DNA of 34,816 bases. It comes from Zoopage sp. CT-All. Taxonomy: Eukaryota > Zoopagomycota > Zoopagomycetes > Zoopagales > Zoopagaceae. The notes under the pieces were generated by a model, which was not told the DNA's origin, made no database searches, and was given only the letters and a program-made list of their open reading frames with translations. Location: NCBI GenBank assembly GCA_004114245.1, contig QZWS01000044.1, forward strand, positions 1 to 34,816, read 5' to 3'. Of this stretch, positions 8,241 to 19,981 are shown piece after piece. The position numbers and the translations under genes were made by a program. Each line of letters starts with the position of its first letter. Position 1 is the first letter of the stretch.

Positions 8241-10589
8241 ATGCTGGATGAGATCGAAATTCTCGCCCTGCTCCGTCAGACTCCTCTCGCGCCAACGGAT
8301 AGCTAAATTTGGCAACAATTAGCTCCCGGGTTTATTATCGCCGATCAATACCGGCTTCGTGACCGCGTCGTATTTCGCGGTGGAAAGTGCTTTGTCCGTC
8401 GTGCCATCGACGTTTCCTGCTCCGTCACTCTGTCCAACGACACCGCATGCGCGATAGACCAGAGCACGGAGGAAAGCATCGTGGCGGTGAAATTCTGCAC
8501 GGACGTAGATCTCTTCGCACGGGAATCGCAGTTCTTGCAAGATTTGCGCCTTTCTCCTGTATTTCTTGTCCCCATCCATCCTCGGCAACGATGACGTTTG
8601 CGCAGAATATTGTAACGCTGCTGGACGCGTTCGACCCAAACACGGATATTGTCCCTTCGGAGCTTGATGGAGCTGCATTGCTGATCCTGGAGTCTGGCGA
8701 CTTCACACTCGCCGAGTACGCTCAGCATCAGCGGCCTTTTCCACTAAACAAGACAAAGGCCATCATGTCGGATATCATCGGTGCACTGCAAGCCTGCGAG
8801 CACGCCAAAATAGGTAAATGCTTGAATGGTTAACATGTATTCATGTGTGGCAATAGTCAATGCTGACCTGAAGCCACAGAATATCATGTATTTTCGCAAC
8901 GCGACAACCTTTGATCGATGGAAGGTCATTGATTTCGACGCTGCATGTCGGTACACTATCCTTTGTTCTACAAGGAAACACTGACGTACATCTCCGTAGT
9001 GTCGGGGAAGTGGTGAAGAGAAGCACCATTGACTACTGCAGTCCCGAGGCGCTGCGAAACTTGCCGTCGACCCACGCCATGGACATGTTCTCCCTTGGCC
9101 GCATCCTGCAATTTCTTGTTGCTCACGAGGGCACCATATGGTCCGGTCGTGATTTCGACCTTTCCCTCGACGACAAAGAGCAGCTCATCCTTGATCAAAG
9201 CGAAGAGCTGGACGTTGGGGGAGACAAAGTAATCGTTCACTCCGCCGCTCGCCGCATTGTCAAGCATTTACTGCGCAAAAATCCTTCTGAGAGACTTGCG
9301 CTTAAGGAGCTCAAGGTGAACCTTCTCACACGCATTCAATCAATTCATTGCCACCTAGGAGTCGTCTTTCATTACTGGTCACATTCACACGGAAATGCTG
9401 CGAGAGTCGCCGGCAATCACCTCGGAAACTAGTCGCTCATCGAATCGCAGCACTGAAATGCAACCAGATGCCGAGAGCGTCCAGCAGGGCCGCGATTTTG
9501 AACCCAGCGGGTGTTAGTTCGCTCCCATGTCGTTCCAATCATGCTAATGTTGTAGTCTCGGCAATGGGAAGCAAAATACTAGACAAGTATCTGCTGATCC
9601 GTCCTCCAGCTGTAACGAATGGTCGAGTATTTATCTGGCAGGCTCTCGAGATGGGTGTCGCAGCCGATGTTGCTATCAAATTCTACGTGAACCGCACTGA
9701 ATGGGCGCGCGAAGTCACCATCCTCCAACGCCTTGGCCAGCAAAATTGCAGGGTAAGATCGTGTCGTTTGCTTTGTCTTGGTTATTTCTGGCAGAATTTG
9801 CCTGACTTCAAAGATGCCTTCGAGTCGACCAAGGACGATTCATTTAACCCGTACTTTGTCCTCGTGACCGATTTCTGTCGTGTCTCTCTCAACCACCCTT
9901 CTTACCGTCGCAATGTGGCAACGTCGCAGGACTCATGGAGGTCGACCGTTAAAGGAGAAGTTGTCAAAGCTCTCGAGGTTGCAAATGAGAGCATTTTACT
10001 ATTTGCTCACGGCTCTTAGTCAATTGGAATTGCTCTGCGCGTTTTGCAGCATATGGGTGTAGCTCATTGCGATATTCGTCCAGGGGAGATCATGAAATAC
10101 CACGCCTTTGCTGCAGATCCAGGAACATGGCGTCTTGTGGGGTTCGAGAATGCGCGCAGGTACGCACCTAGCACCACTTACCCAGTCAGCATATTTCAGA
10201 TTTGGCGAAGCAGTGGCAACTGCGACGCGTGAATACAGCTCGCCAGAGCTGACCTTGGCTATTAGAGAAGGCTATCCCTTGCCAGCTTCACAGGCTGTAG
10301 ATATGTGGGGTTTGGGACGAACACTCTACCAATTAATCTCGCCAAAATCGTTCTGGCCCGAGGGCATTCGCAAGTGGACAGACAAGGCGAGCGTGTTGCT
10401 CGACTCTGCAGAGCCATTTTGGATCACCGAAGGAACCGAGCCAATCGCTGTCAACGCTCTAAACGGTCTGCTCTGTCGAAATCCTTCGAATCGCTGGGGT
10501 CTTAAGGAGTACCAAGTAGGCCCACCATGCTGCAATACTCATTGCATTGATTTTAGAAATGGATTAAAGCGGCTGCAAAACTACTATAA
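8241..10589 (+). CDS. Tandem protein kinase-pseudokinase gene (alternative: two adjacent kinase genes)
   Basis: Proposed exons: 8241-8274, 8323-8558, 8606-8813, 8857-8950, 9000-9315, 9359-9512, 9556-9752, 9795-9977, 10020-10159, 10200-10515 and 10557-10589, giving 636 residues. The first domain keeps the beta3 Lys (VAVK, K68), helix-C Glu (E79), catalytic loop NADLKPQN (161-168, HRD changed to NAD but Asp, Lys and Asn kept), DFD for DFG (185-187) and SPE. It should be able to phosphorylate. A Ser/Thr/Glu-rich linker of about 60 residues leads to a second, degenerate kinase domain. The joining intron 9513-9555 (GTTAGT..GCTAAT..GTAG, 43 nt, phase 1) removes the TAG at 9515 and keeps frame. If it is not used, the first gene ends at 9517 (348 aa) and a second begins at ATG 9564 (286 aa). 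Substrate and family are not recognised. Confidence 0.7.
9556..10589 (+). other. Pseudokinase half of the tandem kinase gene
   Basis: Five exons encode a kinase fold: VAIKF with the beta3 Lys (389 in the fused numbering), helix-C Glu (400), HCD (490-492), SSPEL and VDMWGLG. The catalytic loop reads HCDIRPGEIM, so the loop Lys is Arg and the metal-binding Asn is Glu. The DFG position reads GFE (515-517), so the second metal ligand is gone. It should not catalyse phosphotransfer. Three intron positions match the first domain: the helix-C/beta4 boundary (phase 0), just after DFG (phase 2), and after the Lys-Glu-Leu/Tyr motif (phase 0). The exon between the last two is 316 nt in both copies, showing duplication. 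If it is a separate gene, it starts at ATG 9564, 46 bp after the upstream stop. Confidence 0.72.
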
Positions 10590-10740
10590 TCAATACACTG
10601 CAAGGGACTATGCGTATGTCAATGGAGCAACATTTGACTTTACCATATCATATCCCCATTGGCGAAAGATTTCTGCTGATACTGACCCAGGTACTCATTG
10701 ATGCCAAGTATGTGTCATTTAATTTTAATGCTCTTTGTAC

Positions 10741-10779
10741 AGCTCCCTTGCACAGCTCCCTTGCACAGCTCCCTTGTAC
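10741..10779. repeat. 13-bp tandem repeat, three units, between convergent genes
   Basis: AGCTCCCTTGCAC is present three times; the third unit has TAC for CAC. The array lies between the stop codons of the kinase gene (10589) and the P5B ATPase (10826). It is flanked by TGTAC on the left and ends in TTGTAC. It may lie in both 3' UTRs. Confidence 0.65.
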
Positions 10780-10825
10780 ACACTAGACAAGACTTGTCAC
10801 AGCTGATGCTCCAAATTTTGTCACC

Positions 10826-13800
10826 TTATGCATCTCGTAGTATTTCCTGCCGCATGGACGCCTCGGTGCGCTTATAATTCTTAGCGCTTTCCTCGGCTCC
10901 ACCGCGCCATTTCCTGTGCATCCCTTTGAACGTCCGTGCCAGCAGTCCGAATGCATATTTCTCGCCGAGCCAGGCCAGAGCAAAATTGCAAGTCGCGGCC
11001 AATAGTATGCCAATGCGAAAGCCATAGGGAAGGGATTTGAGCTGCAAATAATGCTGCAGTGTCTGTGAGGGCAGCAAGACGAAAGCCACAGTGACAAAGA
11101 TCAAAACCGCGGTCGCCGTCAGATAAGGAACTAGAGAGCAAGGTCAGTTTAGCTAATCAGCCCACATCAGCTACCATTTGTTATCATCGACTTGCGATAC
11201 GGCGGTCCAACGGAAAACACCACAGCGATAAATATGTACTGGAATGATGACAGTAGAAAGAGAGCCGTATTCTCGTAGCTCAGAATGTTTGGCTTGTCGG
11301 GGTCAATAATGGGCTCTTGATACCACGATTGCTGCCGAACCGATTCAAATAACCAGGACTGAAACACTGCTTGCAGCACTATTTGGCCAATGATGGACGT
11401 CAGGACCTTGGCGGACACCAGGCTGGCAGTTGGTCGCTTTACAGACAGCTTCTCGCTTGCTCCGGTTCTGCCCACTGAACAAGAATCGTCAAGTCACCCA
11501 TCTGACACATCTCGACTTACTGAAGACAGCCACGGGGAGGATAATAAAAAGATCGATCCACAAAAATTGCCAGTCGCCAAGCGTGTAGTCAAAGCTGTAA
11601 AGCATACTGATGGTTGTAAACTGGATCAGCGAGTACAGCGCCATGTACTTGAAGCAGCTGAAGCTGGTCACAAGCGCAGCACGCCCTTCGCGTATAACAG
11701 CCGGAACGCAGCTAATATCCGCGAGCTGACTCGTGAATGGTGCCGCTACCGATGCCTCTGCCTCCGATAGGGAGATGCCACAATCAGCTTGCTTCAGCGC
11801 GCCAACGTCATTGGCTCCGTCGCCGCAGAAGGATACGCAGTAGCCTTGTTCTTGCAGCAATTCAACCAACTCATGCTTCTCGTCCGGCGACATGCGCGCA
11901 TATATCTGGCCTCTGCTGAGCACTCTTGCAAGCATTTCTTGGTCGCCTCGATCGACAATCCATCGGAAAGCTTGGCCCGACACCGCCAAAGCATAGTCAG
12001 TCGGATCGACAGGCGTCGCGAATGCACCGAGCATGACGGGTGGTGGCATTCTTTTACCTGTCGGAATGAGCAAATCCGGATTCAGGAAAAGATCGTCGCG
12101 GCCCATACAAGTCCATTCGAGTGCCGCTTGTTCCGGCGCAAATCGAGCGGCGTACACATTGGTATGGGAGTTGATTATCCCACACTCTCGAGACACGCTC
12201 ACAGCCGTAAGGATGTTGTCACCAGTGCACATAATTTGCCGAATAGCCGCATCGTGAAGAGTACGAATAACGCCTGGTGTGCTTTCCTTGACTTTGTTTT
12301 CAAAAACAATGAACCCGAGAAAATGCAAGTCTCTCTCAACCTGCTCCCGTTTAAGGCGCTGCATCTTGATCCAGCTAGAGGGGGCCAAGGTCCGTCCCGC
12401 ACAAGCAATGACGCGAAATCCACGATGCGCCAAATTGTCCAGAACACCATGGTAATCGACAGGCAGCGACTCGGGACGGCAAATATCCTGCATGACTTCA
12501 GGCGCACCCTTGCAAAACACCTGCGTCTGAGACATGCCAAATCGTCGGACAAGCACCGACATCCGCCTGAGCTGGGAAGCGAATTCAAAGCAGCGAATGA
12601 TGCCTAATTCCATATGCTCGCCAATCTAGCCAGCCCTATTAGTGATTGCGACGACAAAGGATCATCGCACCATGCCGGTCTGCTGAAGACGCAACATGGT
12701 AGCGCTGTCGAGACGAGCGACACCTGGTGGGCGGACAACGGTGGGCATCATGCCCATAGCGGATGCGGCTGACGAACCGTCGCCGTTGTCAATCAGCTCG
12801 TTTGCAGCAGTAGCCTTGGCCTCGCTCTCTTCAAGGGACCAATTGGTAAACTCAAACATTTTGAAATCGAGAGGATCTCCAATCAGCTCGCCATGCACCA
12901 TTTTCAGCGAATGGCACGTTGCAAGCGTATGCACAACCGATAATTCAGCGCCATCTGGAATCATATCCGCGCGTTTGATCATGTCTGAGAAGCGGCCATT
13001 TGCCGAGTCGACCACGTACACGCCTTGCACATCCAGTCCTTCCTCCGTCAGCGTTCCAGTTTTATCGAAACAGACACAATTAATTTTGCCACTAACATTA
13101 ATCCGAGGCGGGCTTGTACAAAAAATGCGTCGATCGCGTAGTCGAGAGAGGGCAAACGATAGTCCTATAGTCATGGTGGCGGGCAGTGCTGGTGGAACGA
13201 CCACGGTTATGAGATCAAGGGCTCTTATCGCGATCAAATACACCGGAACGCCGATTCTTATCAAATTGATCACGGTCCCAAGGAAGCCAAGAACGGCGAT
13301 TAAGCCCAGAACCCCGATGAATCGAAATGAATCCTCGTAGAACTTGAATTTGCTAGGACGCGGAAATAGCATGGATCGGACCAATGCACCTTTAGACGCG
13401 TTGAATCCAGTGCGGACAACGGTCGCAACAGCCCGCTCTTCGCCATCGCTCCAGTCCAGACGCCCTGGCCGGGCACGCACGATTTTGGTGCCAGCAAACA
13501 AGAAGTGCTTGGCAATGTCTGGAGGCAGATCGTGGGCTGTAAGGTCGACTCGGCGCACGGCAGAGTCCGTCGCCACGGATTTGCTCACTGGTATAGACTC
13601 GCCTGCAAGGCATGAGAAGCGTGCAATAAAGCAGAACACGAACCCGTCAGCATGCTCTCGTTCACAATGCAATCGCCGTCGACAAGAATAGCATCGCAAG
13701 GCATCGATTTTAGCGAGCCTATGTCCATGACATCTCCCGGAACTAGTTCCTCTGATGCAACAAGTCTCCCTGCATGGAACTGTTAGTCGAACGAGCGAGT

Positions 13801-15072
13801 GTGCAACGAAATGTACATCCAGACCCGCGCAAGATGGGAACCTCGCAGTGGAATCGTGCCATTTCCCGCATTCGACGCATATTCTAGAGCGATCGTCAGC
13901 ACCGCCAATCAAGATAAATGACGAACCGCCCGCGTTTCTATAAGTGTCAGGGCGATAGAGGAGGCGCTCATTATAAAAATAGTTACAGCGTACACCTCGT
14001 AGTCTTCAAACAGCCAAAGAATCATGCTAAAGATCTGAAACACGTAAAACGGGTTGAGAACCTCGTCGACAAGCAGTTTTTGAATAGGCGGGACGGGAAC
14101 GTCTATGCTGTTCTTGCCGAGCAGAGCCTGTCGTTGCATAACGACGGTATGCGCACGAGAGACGGGGAATGGGCGTCGAAGCGCTTCGACGGACGTCCAC
14201 GCTGGATCTTTCCATGAACTAGTTGGCTGTGTCAGAAATAGGCGAGTGGCGAGTGGCAAGTGGTGAGTATCTGTTCTACCTGGCCAAGACAAACACTCCG
14301 TCGTCAGGATGCAAGATAAACCGAAGATGACGGTATTCGATCAGAAACAAATAAGGAATGACACGATCGTCCATGGATGATTGGGTGGTGAATGCGTCAA
14401 GCAAACCGCCGCCAAACGATACGCGCTGAACGGGAATGATTTCCATCAGGCCGTACTGGTCCTGCACGACGACCCATCGTGCAAGAGCGAGCTGCACAGA
14501 CTGTCCAAGAATACGAATACGGATTCTTGGAATCCAGCGGGTCAAAAGATGAAATAGTCCGATAGTGGCGATGGAGAGCACCCAATGCAGGACAACACCC
14601 GACAGCCTTGTCCGGTATCCTGAAATGAGTAGCTATGTGAAGCGTCAATATGGCCGGCGAGTTGGGTTAGCAGTACGTGTAAATCGTCGTGCTCGAGAAT
14701 AATATCCTGCTGAGCACCCGGCGCGATACTCCGGCGGCGTGCAGGATGATGACGCCTATCGAGCTGTCCACGTTGCCTTCCAGGCCGTAGTTGAGCATCA
14801 TCCGCGTTTCCGTCGCCCGAATACTCTTCAGACTCGTCTCCCGTGTCCGAGTCATCCAAAATCGCCAGCTTTTGGGGATCTACGTCGCTGTTGGGTCGAT
14901 GACACTCCGCGGCAGGCGATGATGAACAGTGCTCGTTGCCAGTAACCGACGATCCTGCCGGAGCAACAGCCTGGGCCCATCCATGATCCTCCTCCCCGGG
15001 GTCTGCAAACGGATTCATCGTGATCAGGGGATCGTCGCGATGGGGATGGTAATTGGACGAGAAGGAGGACAT
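10826..15072 (-). CDS. YPK9: P5B-type ATPase (ATP13A2 / Ypk9-like vacuolar polyamine or cation transporter)
   Basis: Nine minus-strand exons: 14677-15072, 14280-14632, 13927-14218, 13817-13883, 13644-13769, 12671-13602, 11521-12625, 11175-11474 and 10826-11130, in frame throughout, giving 1291 residues. All eight introns are 41-61 nt. Seen motifs: TGES (411-414, actuator loop), the M4 signature PPALP (548-552, which marks P5B; P5A has PPELP), phosphorylation site DKTGTLTE (Asp591), KGAPE (761-765, nucleotide-binding domain), TGDN (856-859) and [10 protein letters not shown] (990-999). [14 protein letters not shown], typical of P5 pumps, follows. The acidic disordered N-terminus precedes the membrane-associated GYRTRL region. 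Family members export polyamines from, or move cations into, lysosomes/vacuoles. The gene looks complete and functional. It is divergent from the Yta7 gene. Confidence 0.95.
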
Positions 15073-15180
15073 GGTGCAAGCCGACGGTTGGGCGCAAGGG
15101 TTTCGGACAGTCCGGCTTGCTTCTGCTCAGCCAGCTAACCTGCCGGGAGCGCCAGCCCAACAGCCATAGTCTCCAGCAGC
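15073..15180. promoter_or_regulatory. 108-bp divergent promoter of the P5B ATPase and Yta7-like genes
   Basis: The two start codons, 15072 minus and 15181 plus, are 108 bp apart, so both promoters share this interval. No TATA box was seen. CAGCCAGC/CCAGC-type motifs recur. Confidence 0.4.
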
Positions 15181-18100
15181 ATGCCGCCGAGGCTAACGCT
15201 GCGTCTTGGCGCACAGAACCCCGAGCCCGAACCCCGCTGGGAAAGTTCCCTGGACGACAACGACACCGGCGACGAAGCCCACTGGCAAAACGGTATGCGC
15301 ACTTCCGTCGTTATATATAATTTTGCGGCAAATGCGCTGCTTTGGAACTAGAGCTGACGCGTTTGTGTGATCTTGATGACGGGCATCATCATGTCTCATC
15401 CATGTAGATGATGCCGAGGACTCTGCATCTGATGACTTGGAACACGCAGAGGACGCATACGGAGATCGCGGTTTGCGAGGAGGGAGGGCGAGGAGGGCGT
15501 ACTCGGCGGGCACGGACAACACCCGCCGTTCCTTGGAAAATGGCAAGCGTCGTCGCATTGACACGGTGCCGAGCCCCTCGGACGCGAACCACGTTCAGAA
15601 CACTGACAGTTATGAGGATCATGTAGGAGTAATTGGCCATTGATATGTCGCTGACATTTATGGGTGTAGGATGACGAGGATGACGGACCCGTCATTCGTG
15701 GACGCCGACTTCGCTCCGGCCGTCAAGTGAGCCTCCGACCTTCATATACCGACCACGAGATCAGCATTGCAAACAATTTCGATGATATGAATTCTGGGGA
15801 TGGTGGCGACGATGCCTCGTCTATGCACAGAAGCAGCTCCCAGCTGCTATCCACAAACGGTCGTTATCCAGCCCGTAGCTCGCGACTCACGCTCATCGCC
15901 CCGGTCCCGGCAGCTACAATTCACGCGATTCATGCTGTTCATCCTGATTCCGGCAGATTGATTCGCACTCTACGTTCGAGAGCCGGTGTAGTCGAAGAGG
16001 AAGTGGCTAGCACCCTCGTGTATGCTGAGGCACCCAAGTCCGGCAGGAGTCTTCGCCCACGTCGGCCTCCAGCAACCTCTGCTTCGCGTCATGACGGTGA
16101 CGGTGACGATGACAGCGACTATGAGGAGCATTTGACTAGGAACCGAGGCGCTCAGCGTGAACCGACGCCCGAAATTCCCGAATATGTGCCCGCTGGCCGC
16201 GAAGGCCTTCGTCGTCGTCCTGCTTACGACTATCACCAGCTTGAATCGGGCATCAAACGCCCTCGAAAGCTGACGCAGTATGATGAATCCCAGGACCTGC
16301 ATAACGATGAAAGCACTGAGCGGAGACCAACCCGTCGTGCTGCTCGCCGCTCCGATGCAAATAGCGAGCAAGAATACAATCCCCAGAACGACCAAGAAGA
16401 CGATTCAGATCCGCAGTCAGAGCTCCGCAGGACGCGGGGAAATCGATTCGATTATACTCACCTGTTCGCTCCCAAGGAGCTTCTCCGGAGCAACGGCAGG
16501 CGCGAGCGCGGTGGCGAGCACGGCAAAACGAGCTCCGCAGTGAGCGCGGCCGCTCGGCGAATGATTAACGAAATTGGAGCAACGTCACGTAATCGTCGTC
16601 CTACCGGTTCCCACCAAAATGATAAATCTGCTTTTATTGGTGGTCAGGGAGTAAGCCATGGAAATTTCGCAATGCTTTCTTACACTCTGCAGGACTCGGA
16701 CTCGGACATGGCACCTGGCATCCCTGGACGCCAGCCAGAGCTGCACCGGATCTTGCCTCTTAATGTTGATGAGATGGATGCAATCCGTGGTCCTCCAGGC
16801 ATCAAACGCCGGGCTGGTGCAGGATTTTACGTCGTCAATTGTTGCTGACGATTTTATAGCATTGGCCGATGTCGATCCACTTGGAGTTGGCTCCAGCGTA
16901 TCATTTGACTCGGTTGGTGGTCTTGATCAGCGTAATGGATGCTTGTAGCATTTTCTGCTAATTGCATTTTAGATATTCGTGGACTGAAAGAAATGGTTAT
17001 GTTGCCATTGCTTTATCCAGAGCTTTTTGCTGCAAAGAAGATCCAGCCCCCTCGTGGTGTCATTTTTCATGGCAAGGAGAGCACTGTGTCTTTGTCGCTT
17101 GCTGACATCCACTAGGACCTCCTGGGACTGGCAAGACGCTCCTTGCTCGCGCGCTCGCAAGCAGTTGCTCTACCAGCAATCAAAAAATTGCATTTTTCAT
17201 GCGAAAAGGCGCGGATTGCTTGAGCAAATGGGTTGGCGAGGCAGAGCGCCAACTCCGATTGCTGTTTGATGCAGCCAAGCTCTGGCAGCCATCCATCATC
17301 TTTTTTGATGAAATCGATGGTGCGCGGATCCGTCTTTCACCAGTATCTATTGACTCCTTTCGTAGGACTAACACCAGTTCGATCAAGCAGGCAGGATCAA
17401 GTCCATGCATCTATTGTGTCTACACTATTGGCGCTCATGGACGGTCTTGACAGCCGAGGTCCGAGCCATTTCCTTTCATCTTTCCCTAATATGCTTCCAG
17501 GACAAGTGATTGTCATTGGCGCTACAAATCGAATTGATGCGATTGACCCTGCTCTCCGGCGCCCTGGCCGTTTTGATCGCGAATTTTACTTTCCACTTCC
17601 GAATGAAGAGGCTCGTGCCAGAATCCTGGACATTCAAACGACCGACTGGGAGCCAAATCTTGACTCGAGCTTTAAGGCATCACTGGCCAGAGCGTCAAAG
17701 GGATACTGTGGAGCGGATGTCAAAGCCTTGTGCACAGAAGCTGCGCTTCGCGCGATTCGCCGTCGCTATCCACAAGTATACACAAGCGCACATAAGCTGG
17801 TGATTGACCCTGCTTCTGTGCAAGTCAGCGAGGCTGATTTTGTCTCGGTTATGAAAAGCTCGGCAGCATATTGTCAATGGCTACTGACTAACACTGTGGT
17901 AGATCTAGTCCCAGCATCGCATCGCTCTGTTGCCTCCCCTGCCTTACCACTAAAGGCTGGCATTGATATATTGCTTGGTTCGTCGTGGGATCGTGCTTGC
18001 CAGCTAGTTCGTCGTCAAATGCCTGGAAGCGCATGGGAAAAAGTCGCAGGCAACGCTGATGATGATACTGCGGCGTCCCTCGAAGGTTTTTGATGCACGT

Positions 18101-19804
18101 CGCTGTTATCATCTAATGGCTGAATTAGACATGATGCACAGCCGCTCATATAAGCCTCGCCTGCTAATATCAGGGTGCGAAGGAATGGGTCAGAAGCTGC
18201 TTGGTTCGGCGCTGCTCCATTCCCTTGAAGGCTGCCATGTCAGCAACTTTGACCTTGGAGTGCTTGTTTCCGAGACTGTAAAGGTTGGCTTATTTCGTCG
18301 ATGTCGAGCTGCTGACCGGTTTAGTCGCCGGAATCCGCTTGTGTTCAGTTGTTTTCCGAAGCCCGCCGCCATCAGCCAAGCGTGCTATATGTTCCTTGCA
18401 TTGACACATGGCTCGAAGCCCTGCCGGAAACATTTATGTCCGTATTCTCCAATCTTCTACGCAACTTGGCTCCGCATGATCCAATAATGTTGCTTGGGAC
18501 GTGCGAGTGCCCAGCTCAGGAGCTTCCTCTCCAGGTTCGCCTCTGGTTTGAGGGTGCTGGTCGAGGCACTTGTGTTGAAATGACAAGTGCAGATGCCGAA
18601 ATTCGCCGGCAATTCTTCGATGAAATCCGTTGCGATATTTTTAAACCCCCTCCTCCGCCGAAAAAGACCGTCGCCGTCGAGGAGCTTGCACGCGCACCAA
18701 CCCCGCCACCCAAACCTCCAACCGAGGCAGAACGCAAGGCTCAAGAAAAGCACGAAAGAACAGCAATGGCACGGTTTAGATTTGCGATCGGATCGATATT
18801 GAAAGAGAACCGCAAGCTTAATCGTCAGCTATGGACTATTGACGTAAGTTATTGATATTGTTGCACCATCACAACGCTGGTATCGTTTCTAGCTGCACCC
18901 ATATGAGTTGAAGTCGCAAACTCGATCGACAAAGCATCTTCCCCTGGACCTTGAGGCTATTCTCGACAAGTCTCTGCGACTTCATGGTGCTGAGGGAGGG
19001 TACATTGGCCGCGAGGAGTATCTAGACGATCTCGAACAATTTCGCAGCAACGTCCTCTCGCTGTTCCGCCTGTCGTCTGCAATTATTCAAGAATATACGG
19101 CCGATGAGTACCATAGATGGCTGAACGTTCGAGAGCAGGTTGGGCGGCTGATGGATTCGGTGATGAACGACATGGACCAGTTTCCGGACGATCTGTGGGA
19201 ATCAGCGGACATTGCTTCCGAAAGATTGCGGTTCAAGAAGCAAAATGGCATGCCGGTTATTGAAGAGGAGACTGACCGTCGTGCAAAAGCGCTAAAGCAG
19301 CTTTTGGAGGGTCGTAAGAGGAGTCGGGAGATGTCGTACGATGAGCTCACGGCGAATGCCAATGATGCGGGTGAGAGTAGCGATGTTAGGCTTGCGTCGG
19401 ACGACGACCAAGACGATGTGACTATGAGCGAGCCGAGAGTCGGAGACAGCGATGAAGTCATGGTGATCGACAATAGCCGCGGAGAACATGACGCTGGTCC
19501 CGCAGTGCAGCCTAGTGACGAGGCTGTCGTAGATGAGGAGCCATCGTTGCAGACACTTATCGTTGACCAGGCAGCCGTAAATGCCTTTTTTACCGGCGAA
19601 CTCGTTCGGGCAACAAGCGAGCTTAACGTTGACGCACTCGACCGAACGCGGACCGGACTAGGCTCTGTTGTATTATCCTATCGCTGTGTCTGGGACCGCT
19701 CTCGGATGCTTGCTGAGCTGCGAGCTATTGTCGATGAAGTCGTCGAATTGGCGGGACTTCTCGAAGCACAACACGATGAAGTTGAGGAGTCCACTGGGCT
19801 GTAA
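15181..19804 (+). CDS. YTA7: Yta7 / ATAD2-type chromatin AAA ATPase with degenerate bromodomain
   Basis: Eleven exons: 15181-15292, 15408-15622, 15670-16816, 16860-16931, 16973-17071, 17116-17319, 17366-17458, 17501-18085, 18129-18283, 18325-18843 and 18893-19804, about 1370 residues, the family size. The N-terminal 480 residues are acidic and disordered. AAA1 has DSVGGLD, Walker A GPPGTGKT (549-556), Walker B DEID (613-616), GATNR (654-658) and RRPGRFD (667-673). AAA2 has a non-canonical Walker A (GCEGMGQK, 858-865), as usual in this family. A bromodomain-like helical region (about 1040-1150) follows. Yta7/ATAD2 proteins act on histone H3-H4 in chromatin. Intron 17072-17115 is GC-AG and splits Walker A. 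A 30-nt stretch (17881-17910) inside exon 8 has intron signals but is in frame and may be retained. Confidence 0.93.
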
Positions 19805-19981
19805 GAGCTAGATGGTAGTTCTCTGCTCGACTCGTTAGCCGAATCAATATATTCTGCATGAAGTTCAACAAACTTGCGCGGAGGGTGTTGGCGTAAGCCT
19901 AAATTAGTTAATACCTATTTCAAGCAGCTCCGTCGATTGTGCAAGACGCTACTTACATTTTGACACACTACCTGCTGTCCT

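Noticed and set aside
9978-10049. Longer 72-nt intron ending at 10049 in the second kinase domain
   Set aside because: The 42-nt version ending at 10019 restores helix E (SIGIALRVLQHMGVAH), which the longer intron would delete.
10141-10160. tRNA B-box-like GGTTCGAGAAT
   Set aside because: It lies inside a kinase exon in frame, and no A box or acceptor stem pairs with it.
10826-15072. P5A (Spf1/ATP13A1) ATPase
   Set aside because: The M4 motif is PPALP, the P5B form, and the N-terminal and C-terminal signatures also fit P5B.
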